From UBA4664 sp038244585 (GTDB lineage: Bacteria; Patescibacteriota; Saccharimonadia; UBA4664), in contig JBBRTI010000014.1 of NCBI GenBank assembly GCA_038244585.1, forward strand, positions 1 through 18,620: a DNA stretch of 18,620 nucleotides, read 5' to 3'. The position numbers and the translations under genes were made by a program. The notes below the pieces were generated by a model, which worked only from the letters and a program-made list of their open reading frames with translations, had not been told where the DNA came from and did not search any database. Below are positions 13,623 through 18,620 of the stretch, piece by piece (position 1 is the stretch's first letter; each line of letters starts with the position of its first letter).

Positions 13623-14690
13623 CTATTCTTCCAGCTGCGGCTTATCGAGCAGAACCGCCTCCACGCCGGGCGACACGTCGGCAATACGCACCACGTCCTT
13701 ATCGATATGGGCCAGCGATTTGTGGGCGTTGTTGTAATGGCTCACCGTATTGCCCAGAGATGCCCCCATTTTCTGCATGTATATCTCGTGGGCCGTGATG
13801 TGGCGTCCAAGCTCGCCGACGCGCTTCTGGATGTCTTTGGCCTTCTCTTCAATCTGCAGGCTACGCAGACCCTGTAGAACGGTCTGCAGGTAGGCCATGA
13901 ACGAGGTTGGACTGACGATGATGACGTGCTTGTCGCGGAAGGCATATTCGATCAGGTCGCGGGAGTTAGACTGCAGGGTGCCAACCTTATTGATGAGCAG
14001 GTCGTAATATATTGCTTCGCTGGGAATGAACATGAAGGCGAAATCCATTGTGTCCTCCCCTGGGCGGATGTACTTGGCCGTCTCGTCGATGCGAGCCTTG
14101 AGATCGACCTTGATGGCCTTGATGAGAGCATCCTGGCGGGCTTTGTCCTTCTCTTCCATCAATCGGTTGTAGTTTTCCAGGCTAAACTTTGAGTCGACCG
14201 ATAATATCATGCCGCGGTCCAGCCGGATGATGGCGTCGACTATGTCGCCGTTGGCAAACTTATACTGCAGCTCGAACCGTTCCGGAGGCAAGACGTTCTC
14301 GAGCACACTCTGCAGGAAGTACTCCCCTAGCACACCGCGCTGCTTGGGGTTCTGGAGGGTATTCTGCAATAGCTTGAGTTCGTCAGTTATCGATAGTACC
14401 TGCTTGTTGCTCTCCTTGAGCTCGGTCAGGTCGCGGGTGACCTCGCCAATCAGGCGGCTGGAGGCGGCGAACTGCCGCTGCATTGCCTCGTTCATGCTGA
14501 CCGTGCTGCGATCCAGACGGTCGTTGAGGGTCTGGTGGATGCCCTGCAAGTCCTGTTTGATGAGCCCGAAAGCAGTATCATCCTTCAGATTAGTCTTGAG
14601 ACCGGCCAGCTGCCTGCCCAGAAGCAGAGCGGTAACGCCGAACCCGATAAGAATGGCCGTCAGAACTAGAATGAGTACGATAATATCCAT
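13623..14690 (-). CDS. rmuC: RmuC-family DNA recombination protein
   Basis: The 355-residue product begins with one membrane helix (MDIIVLILVLTAILIGFGVT, residues 1-20), then a long coiled coil (about 30-130), then the RmuC nuclease-fold domain (about 135-330) with VLGEYFLQSVLENVLP, ILSVDSKFSLENY, FAFMFIPSEAIYYDLL and VIIVSPTSFMAYLQTV, all family hallmarks. E. coli RmuC limits recombination between short repeats; biochemical detail is sparse. A longer frame reaches 14924, but that extension overlaps the upstream gene and its terminator and has no RmuC-like sequence. ATG 14690 sits seven bases after TATACT, so it is probably leaderless. It lies upstream of trpS on the same strand. Confidence 0.92.
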   Translation of the reverse strand: MDIIVLILVLTAILIGFGVTALLLGRQLAGLKTNLKDDTAFGLIKQDLQGIHQTLNDRLDRSTVSMNEAMQRQFAASSRLIGEVTRDLTELKESNKQVLSITDELKLLQNTLQNPKQRGVLGEYFLQSVLENVLPPERFELQYKFANGDIVDAIIRLDRGMILSVDSKFSLENYNRLMEEKDKARQDALIKAIKVDLKARIDETAKYIRPGEDTMDFAFMFIPSEAIYYDLLINKVGTLQSNSRDLIEYAFRDKHVIIVSPTSFMAYLQTVLQGLRSLQIEEKAKDIQKRVGELGRHITAHEIYMQKMGASLGNTVSHYNNAHKSLAHIDKDVVRIADVSPGVEAVLLDKPQLEE

Positions 14691-14697
14691 GTAATCT

Positions 14698-14726
14698 AGT
14701 ATACCAGCGCGGTGATTACCGAACAA
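14698..14726 (-). promoter_or_regulatory. Promoter giving a leaderless rmuC mRNA
   Basis: TTGTTC (14721-14726), a 17-base spacer and TATACT (14698-14703) preceded by TGG (extended -10) on the minus strand. Only seven bases separate the -10 from ATG 14690, so the transcript should begin at the start codon. There is no Shine-Dalgarno. Confidence 0.6.
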
Positions 14727-14740
14727 GAGGCGAACGGAAA

Positions 14741-14766
14741 TAAAAGAGCGAGGCCTGAGCCTCGCT
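14741..14766 (-). terminator. Intrinsic terminator of the HLYID-motif gene
   Basis: Stem AGCGAGGC/GCCTCGCT with a four-base loop, followed on the minus strand by CTTTTATTT. It sits five bases after the gene's stop codon and just upstream of the rmuC promoter. Confidence 0.8.
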
Positions 14767-14770
14767 GGCG

Positions 14771-15169
14771 TTACTTGGTAGCCTCGTGGAAGGCTCGTTC
14801 GTTGAATTTGGTGATTCCCTCCCGGCGCAGGAACGACTGCTTGCGCCTGATCGACATCTCGTAGAAACCCGTCTCGATGATGCCGGCCTTGTGCAGCTGC
14901 CGCAGTAACATCCGGTAGCGCCACCAGCTCATCGGCGTGTCGATATAGAGGTGCGAGTGGCCCTCAGTGCTTGAAGGCAGCAGAAAGGCAGGGACGTCCA
15001 GATCGATGGCGGGCATGTGGCGGCCATCGTCGGTCAGTGATCCAATAAGGTTGGCCTCGTGTTCCGGAACCTGCCTGCGACATTCGTCTTTCCAATTGGC
15101 ATAACCGTCCGTCATCAGTACCAGAAAGGTGCGCCAAAAGATCCGTTTGGGTACGGCTCGTTCAGTCAT
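14771..15169 (-). CDS. Conserved hypothetical protein with HLYID motif
   Basis: The 132-residue soluble protein has no membrane segment or known catalytic motif. Residues about 48-120 contain DGRHMPAIDLDVPAFLLPSS, then GHSHLYIDTPMSWWRYRMLL, then AGIIETGFYE. From memory, short proteins with an HLYID...MSW...LL..L..AGI..GY pattern occur in Actinobacteria, their phages and Saccharibacteria with no assigned function; some resemble primase-like or DNA-processing folds, but I would not name one. The basic tail MSIRRKQSFLRRE could bind nucleic acid. ATG 15169 follows GGAG at six bases. It has its own promoter and terminator, so it is monocistronic. Confidence 0.75.
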   Translation of the reverse strand: MTERAVPKRIFWRTFLVLMTDGYANWKDECRRQVPEHEANLIGSLTDDGRHMPAIDLDVPAFLLPSSTEGHSHLYIDTPMSWWRYRMLLRQLHKAGIIETGFYEMSIRRKQSFLRREGITKFNERAFHEATK

Positions 15170-15207
15170 TAGGTGCTCCGATATCCAAAGGAAGTTCCGT
15201 CAGGATG

Positions 15208-15236
15208 ATTCTATGCCTGAAGGGCGTTTGGGGCAA
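15208..15236 (-). promoter_or_regulatory. Promoter of the HLYID-motif gene
   Basis: TTGCCC (15231-15236), a 17-base spacer and TAGAAT (15208-15213) on the minus strand, about 40 bases before ATG 15169. Confidence 0.6.
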
Positions 15237-15273
15237 CCCGTCATGGTATCGGGCCCTGTCATAACCAAATTTT

Positions 15274-15301
15274 AAAGACCGGGCATTCCTGCCCGGTCTT
15301 T
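15274..15301 (-). terminator. Terminator overlapping the marR stop
   Basis: Perfect stem AAAGACCGGGC/GCCCGGTCTTT with loop ATTCCT. The arm nearest marR overlaps the final codons/stop of that gene, and on the minus strand it is followed by TTTAAAATTT. It separates marR from the HLYID-motif gene. Confidence 0.85.
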
Positions 15302-15740
15302 ATTCTCCCAGCGCCTGCGACAACGCATCCAGGGCCCTCTCCAGAGCCGTTTCATCCTGGACCTTCAGCGGCGCCAAGAAGCGGGTCTGACATTCCTGGA
15401 CAGCCTTAGTGGCGTCCACAGCCGCCAGTTCCCCCTTGGGCGTCAGCACCAAGACGTTTTCGCGCTTGCTCCGGGGGTTGGCACGCTGAACTAACAGTCC
15501 TTTGACGCTCAAGACTTCCGCCTGGCGTGTTACCACAGCCGGCGTGACCTCAAGGCGGGCCGCCAGATCCTTTTGACTCACCTCACCAGTGGCGGCCAGG
15601 GCGTCGAGCACCCTGAATTGAGAAAAGGTCAGCGCATAGCTGACCTTTAACTCGATTTCCACCTCTCGCTCGAGACTGTTTGTGACCCGAGCGATTTTGT
15701 TGAGAAGAGATTTCTCGAATTGAGAATTCCTTACCTGCAC
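15300..15740 (-). CDS. MarR-family winged helix-turn-helix transcriptional regulator
   Basis: The 146-residue product has the MarR layout: an N-terminal helix for dimerisation (1-35), the winged HTH (about 40-105) with FSQFRVLDALAATGEVSQKD, LAARLEVTPAVVTRQAEVL and a basic wing RANPRSKRENVLVLT, and a C-terminal dimerisation helix (115-146). The likely start is GTG 15740; no in-frame ATG lies upstream and the Shine-Dalgarno is weak (GTGAG). Its promoter carries a perfect palindrome between -35 and -10, the classical place for an autorepressor site. It ends in its own terminator. No divergent target gene is intact next to it, so its ligand and targets are unknown. Confidence 0.88.
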   Translation of the reverse strand: MQVRNSQFEKSLLNKIARVTNSLEREVEIELKVSYALTFSQFRVLDALAATGEVSQKDLAARLEVTPAVVTRQAEVLSVKGLLVQRANPRSKRENVLVLTPKGELAAVDATKAVQECQTRFLAPLKVQDETALERALDALSQALGE

Positions 15741-15764
15741 ATTTGACTCACTGACTCCATAAAC

Positions 15765-15793
15765 AATATACCCCTAAACGATTTAGGGGTCAA
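15765..15793 (-). promoter_or_regulatory. marR promoter with palindromic operator in the spacer
   Basis: TTGACC (15788-15793), a 17-base spacer and TATATT (15765-15770) on the minus strand. The perfect inverted repeat ACCCCTAAA-cga-TTTAGGGGT (15770-15790) fills the spacer and touches both hexamers, so a dimer bound there would block RNA polymerase. Autoregulation by the adjacent MarR protein is the natural inference. Confidence 0.75.
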
Positions 15794-16713
15794 CAGTTTT
15801 TATCTATATTCTTATGCTTTTCCCTGTTTATAGCCTATTTGAGGGATAATATTACTTGTATACCGTCTCATCCAGGCTGTTAATACCTCACATAATTGCT
15901 GCCAAAGGTGGCTATTTTGAATCGTTATTATGTTTCCCCACACCTTATCCACAGGCTACTGCACCGAACAGATGTCAGTAGAAAGTGACATATCGTCCGA
16001 CCGAACGCTTGTCGCAAAACGTCCAAGCTGGCTGTATGATGTAATTAGGCTCGGGCAATCGCACCGGGCGGTCTCCTACCTTCATAACCTAAGCGAAAAC
16101 GGACCGAAGCGTAGTGTCGTAAAATATTCACGAACACCGATCAATCGTTCGATGATACATATGACCATCTGCAGGCGTATCCGCCGAGCGGCATATTGCT
16201 GTCATAGCTCCAGACCCGGACCGGCTCCCACCAATTACCGCTAGACGAATGATTGACGAGCTTACCCTGTCGCCGGCAGGCGCCGTTAGCCTGTCTCACG
16301 AAACTCCGTCGTAGAAGCCTCTTGGCAACCGAAAGCCTGGCAGGATACCGAAATACCCCTGCGGCTCTCTTACCTGCCTCATATCGCAGTTAGCATCCTA
16401 CTGGCTGAGATAGCGACGGCTATGATCCTTGTCCGGTCGCATGGCTTGGCAATCAGAGGCCTATTGGTCACCGGAATTATGTTCATCTACGTCAAATGGC
16501 CCCAAGATACGAGGTGACAGCGCCTTTGTACCCGTACCTTTACCGCTGTTACGCGGTAATTATGCATTATTGAAGAACTTATTTATGCTATATATTTGAT
16601 ATTGCTTACGTTTATTAAGTAAAAATTATTTCAAATAATCCATTTTCACCGCAAACATTGCGCTTGTGTTTTTCGATTTTTACCGTTAGTATTATGAATA
16701 AGTGCAGGCCCGT
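15794..16713. other. About 920 bases without a convincing gene (region C)
   Basis: No intact gene is visible here. On plus a frame is open from 15930 to 16244 (104 codons, no ribosome site, Ser/Arg-rich, unlike the neighbours), and another open stretch from 16290 to 16517 has no start codon but encodes a hydrophobic run (HIAVSILLAEIATAMILV, later LLVTGIMFIYVKW) that could be the decayed end of a membrane protein. Small hairpins occur, such as TTACCGC/GCGGTAA around 16542-16561. From 16560 to 16713 the DNA is very AT-rich. One perfect DnaA-box-like nonamer TTATCCACA lies at 15945-15953. The region may be a decayed gene or a third structured RNA. Confidence 0.5.
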
Positions 16714-16743
16714 AAAAAAAGACCGCGAGTACCGGTCTTTTTT
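16714..16743. terminator. Bidirectional intrinsic terminator
   Basis: AAAAAAGACCG...CGGTCTTTTTT forms an 11-bp stem with an 7-base loop and has a T-run when read on either strand. Rightward it could end a transcript from region C; leftward it would back up the RNA B terminator 40 bases away. Confidence 0.8.
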
Positions 16744-16776
16744 GTGTCCAAACGAAACTGATGACTGATTAGGCTA

Positions 16777-16817
16777 AAAGAAAAGAGCCCGCGGCTCCGG
16801 TGTGGAGCGTTGGGCTC
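16777..16817 (-). terminator. Intrinsic terminator of RNA B
   Basis: On the minus strand GAGCCC...GGGCTC encloses GCTCC/GGAGC and is followed by TTTTCTTTT. Confidence 0.75.
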
Positions 16818-17414
16818 GAGTTAGCAGTTACCTGCTGACTAAGTTGGTAAGGGAGAGGGTTTTCTTGGGTACCCTCACCCCGCTGCGGATCAGTCGGCGC
16901 GGCAAATGGCCGCTAATGACCGGCTAAGCCACAGCTTATCTTGCTAGTCCCAGCCCAAGCTGGGTTTCGGTTGCTTCTGTGGTCTCGGGACACAGAGTTA
17001 CAGCTTCCTATCGCTCGTTCCCTCGCAGACGAGGAGGCTTGGCGAGTACCCACGGTTTCCGAGTTGCATCCCGGTTGCCGCTACATAATAGCTAACGCAA
17101 AATCGCGCCGCTTTGAAGCCTACCCGAGCATAGTCTCAACTTGCCTAAGGTCGAGAACAATCGGCTAGGGGCACGCAGTAAGGGTAGCTAACCCATAACG
17201 ACGTTTCCCAGCCCTGACTGAAAATGCGATGCCACGCAAGACACCGACCAAACCCTCAGCAAGGTTTGATGCAGAGGTACTCCCCGGTTTCAGCCTATAC
17301 AGGCCAACCCACAGTGATACCGCTACCACCCATGCACCGTCTACCGACGCTAACGCGCCACTAGACACAACGTGCAAGCTTTTTTGTTAAATAAGAATCC
17401 GGTTTTCAAAGAAT
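16777..17414 (-). ncRNA. Candidate large structured non-coding RNA (RNA B, about 640 nt)
   Basis: This stretch has no convincing protein on either strand (the best, TTG 17377 to 17165, is 70 residues without a ribosome site or domain). On the minus strand it has a consensus promoter at its right end and an intrinsic terminator at its left end. Stable hairpins include CCCAGC/GCTGGG (16949-16964), CTGTG/CACAG (16977-16995) and CCTCG/CGAGG with a four-base loop (17021-17034). Several purine bulges of the form GAAACC or GGAAAC appear between helices, as in large folded RNAs. I found no RNase P core, no tRNA-like end or tag for tmRNA, and no SRP Alu or GNAR motif. It is not similar by eye to RNA A. 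Function unknown. Confidence 0.55.
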
Positions 17415-17420
17415 ATCGAT

Positions 17421-17449
17421 ATACTACTACATCACAAGGGTTATGTCAA
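17421..17449 (-). promoter_or_regulatory. Consensus promoter of RNA B
   Basis: Perfect TTGACA (17444-17449), an ideal 17-base spacer and TAGTAT (17421-17426) on the minus strand, located just beyond the tRNA-Pro terminator. Predicted start near 17414. Confidence 0.65.
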
Positions 17450-17489
17450 TTAGTTTAGAGTACTTATACCTATCCCATCCCCTGAAACT

Positions 17490-17519
17490 AAAAAGACTCC
17501 ATTCTAATGAAGTCTTTTT
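17490..17519 (-). terminator. Intrinsic terminator of tRNA-Pro
   Basis: AAAAAGACT...AGTCTTTTT forms a 9-bp stem with T-runs, three bases after the encoded CCA end of the tRNA. Confidence 0.8.
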
Positions 17520-17521
17520 CT

Positions 17522-17597
17522 TGGTCGGGGTGACAGGACTTGAACCTGCGACCTCTGCGTTCCGAACACAGCACGCTACCAACTGCGCCACACCCCG
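17522..17597 (-). tRNA. tRNA-Pro, anticodon CGG, with encoded CCA
   Basis: The 76-base minus-strand sequence folds as a cloverleaf: acceptor CGGGGTG with CACCCCG, D-arm around GCGCAGTTGGTAGCGT, anticodon arm CTGTG-TTCGGAA-CGCAG (anticodon CGG, reading CCG), T-arm GCAGG-TTCAAGT-CCTGT, discriminator A and CCA. The 5' CGGGGTGTGGCGCAG is characteristic of bacterial proline tRNAs. Proline codons ending in G are abundant in the proline-rich ATPase tail of this window. Confidence 0.97.
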
Positions 17598-17611
17598 TGA
17601 GGACAGTCCTA

Positions 17612-17641
17612 AGTTTAGCCGACAACCGGACGTGCTGGCAA
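17612..17641 (-). promoter_or_regulatory. Promoter of tRNA-Pro
   Basis: TTGCCA (17636-17641), an 18-base spacer and TAAACT (17612-17617) on the minus strand, with predicted start about eight bases before the mature 5' end at 17597. Confidence 0.55.
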
Positions 17642-17672
17642 GCCTCTAGGTCATGTGGCACGACAGTCAGGC

Positions 17673-18161
17673 CTAATTACTTATAAACCAGAAAGGCTTG
17701 GGAATCTTGATTGTGGCGTCGGAGGACGCCAGCTGACGTCGCATACGGGGCGTAAACTCGCGAGTTACGAGCGCCGGCCAGTTTTGCTTGAGCCATTTCT
17801 TTTGATCCAGATACAGTTGTAGTAATCCCCGCTCAGCATATTCGCGCCTCATGACCCCACCAGCATGAGGATGTGACTGCGCTTGGTCTAGCGGCGAGTT
17901 AAAACCGTGGGCGTAATGTGTCAGTTCATGAACCAAGGTTGCAACCACCACGAACTCCGGGATCTGCGGGTCGCGGAAGAGACCGTTCATGGTAATGATG
18001 CTGGTGTTCCGGTCCTGAGGATCAAGCGATATACTGCCCAACCGCCGTTTGGTCCGCCGCCCATAGACAATCCTCACATCGTTCTGTTGCGGCACGTCGT
18101 TAAAATGAGTGTCCCAGGTATCATCGAGCAGTTGCTGCAACCAGGCTTCGTCGCGCGTCAT
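17673..18161 (-). CDS. SprT-like zinc metalloprotein
   Basis: The 162-residue soluble protein carries a zinc-protease motif VHELTHYAHG (His78, Glu79, His82), with likely further ligands in SHPHAGG (His97/His99) about 15-17 residues downstream, as in the SprT/Spartan-like family. A short N-terminal alpha/beta part (VRIVYGRRTKRRLGSISL, then TSIITMNGLF) precedes it, also typical. Spartan-type proteins degrade DNA-protein crosslinks in eukaryotes; bacterial SprT roles are little known. ATG 18161 overlaps the TGA of the upstream nuclease gene (ATGA), so the two are translationally coupled, which hints at a shared role in DNA repair. There is no signal peptide, so it acts in the cytosol. Confidence 0.82.
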   Translation of the reverse strand: MTRDEAWLQQLLDDTWDTHFNDVPQQNDVRIVYGRRTKRRLGSISLDPQDRNTSIITMNGLFRDPQIPEFVVVATLVHELTHYAHGFNSPLDQAQSHPHAGGVMRREYAERGLLQLYLDQKKWLKQNWPALVTREFTPRMRRQLASSDATIKIPKPFWFISN

Positions 18162-18620
18162 AGCGTCATGTCTCCGTCGTCTTCGTTGCCGTAGTATTTG
18201 TAGGCCGCCGGCTGATTAAAGGCCGACGGAGCCGACGGGGCGAAGTCGCGGGCACGCAACCTCCCCGCCAATTCAATGAGCTTGGTTCGATGATTCTTGA
18301 GGATGAGCGGCGTGAGCTGAGCCGTCCCCACGACGCCCGTCACGACGTAGTCCAGCGTCACCGCCGCCGGAGCCGTGCCGGTGAGCTGCTGGATGGCCAG
18401 GGCGTAGGTGCGAAGTTGGAAGCTCTTCTTGGCCTTCTCGGCCAGCTTTTCGGCATCATGCGACGAGCCTGTCTTGAAATCGCGGATCTCCAACTCATCT
18501 CCGCGGCCGAAGGTGGCGTCCATGCGTCCCCGCAGGCGCAGTTTAGCCTCGGGAATCTCCAGGGTTATAGGCTGCTCAGTTGAGCGCACCGGACGATCCG
18601 TCACAGACTCACGTTCGACA
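18158..18620 (-). CDS. PD-(D/E)XK nuclease domain, C-terminal end of a larger protein (cut by right edge)
   Basis: The frame is open to the right edge, giving at least 154 C-terminal residues. The visible part shows the RecB-like nuclease signature: LRLRGRMDATFG (first Asp), then ELEIRDFKTGSS (the D...xxK-type DFKTG core), then a QLRTYALAI helix matching the Q-x3-Y motif of this superfamily. No four-cysteine iron-sulfur cluster is seen in the C-terminal tail. This domain usually ends UvrD/AddA-like helicase-nucleases or AddB-like proteins, so the off-window part is probably a helicase involved in double-strand break processing; that is inference. GTG 18604 is an internal codon, not the start. 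Confidence 0.85.
   Translation of the reverse strand, partial: VERESVTDRPVRSTEQPITLEIPEAKLRLRGRMDATFGRGDELEIRDFKTGSSHDAEKLAEKAKKSFQLRTYALAIQQLTGTAPAAVTLDYVVTGVVGTAQLTPLILKNHRTKLIELAGRLRARDFAPSAPSAFNQPAAYKYYGNEDDGDMTL

Noticed and set aside
14691..14924. N-terminal extension of rmuC to an upstream ATG
   Set aside because: It overlaps the terminator and the last 50 codons of the preceding gene and has no RmuC-like sequence; the membrane helix begins at ATG 14690 behind a good promoter.
15945..15953. TTATCCACA, a perfect DnaA box
   Set aside because: Only one clear box was found with no cluster, no dnaA/dnaN next to it and no repeated 13-mers, so an origin is not supported.
15930..16244. Plus-strand frame of 104 codons in region C
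   Set aside because: No ribosome site or promoter, Ser/Arg-rich composition unlike neighbours, and no recognisable domain; kept only as part of the unexplained region.
16777..17414. RNA B as tmRNA (a FALAIM-stop like tag occurs)
   Set aside because: No tRNA-like acceptor/T-arm with TTCGA and no CCA end; the short in-frame match is probably chance.
17443..17649. Plus-strand frame encoding GVTGLEPATSAFRTQHATN
   Set aside because: This is the well-known spurious translation antisense to a tRNA gene, here tRNA-Pro.
1..18620. CRISPR arrays, insertion sequences, prophage integrases
   Set aside because: No regularly spaced repeats, transposase motifs, terminal inverted repeats or integrase sequences were seen.

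Overview
This 18.6 kb window looks like a chromosomal segment of a small-genome bacterium of the Patescibacteria (Candidate Phyla Radiation), most likely Saccharibacteria-like. That is inferred from gene content and promoter style, not from a marker phylogeny. The clues are a short acidic protein with an NPY...DYLQKRYG tail paired with a membrane-anchored TraG/VirD4-like ATPase, an L,D-transpeptidase with a repeated N-terminal domain, and several promoters placed so close to the ATG that the mRNA must be leaderless. TGA is used as a normal stop. Every protein gene, and the one tRNA, is read from the minus strand, so the gene order below runs from right to left.

Right edge to 17.5 kb: the C-terminal part of a PD-(D/E)XK nuclease protein (cut by the edge) overlaps a SprT-like zinc metalloprotein by ATGA, followed by tRNA-Pro(CGG) with its own promoter and terminator. 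From 17.45 to 15.8 kb there is no convincing protein gene. The right half (about 17414 to 16777) has a consensus TTGACA promoter, many stable hairpins and an intrinsic terminator on the minus strand, so I read it as a large non-coding RNA (RNA B). The left half (about 15.8-16.7 kb) is unexplained and ends in a bidirectional terminator.

15.74 to 12.52 kb: a MarR regulator whose promoter spacer is a perfect palindrome, a conserved hypothetical protein with an HLYID motif, RmuC (leaderless), and tryptophanyl-tRNA synthetase, separated by clear terminators. From 12.30 to 11.78 kb lies a second large non-coding RNA candidate (RNA A), again with TTGACA promoter, long hairpins and a terminator.

11.58 to 7.15 kb: an operon of a four-helix membrane protein, pheS, a possible 53-residue ORF that exactly fills the pheS-pheT gap, and pheT. 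The pheT product is the most striking item: about 180 residues forming an NlpC/P60 (papain-like) domain with intact Cys469 and His563 are inserted in frame inside the B5 domain of an otherwise complete PheT.

7.09 to 1: a leaderless L,D-transpeptidase for wall cross-linking, then a two-gene unit of a small acidic protein and a TraG/VirD4-like ATPase. The ATPase starts on CTG and carries a Pro/Ala/Glu-rich tail of more than 900 residues with repeated motifs, running off the left edge. The best candidates for something undescribed are the PheT-NlpC/P60 fusion and the two large structured RNAs.
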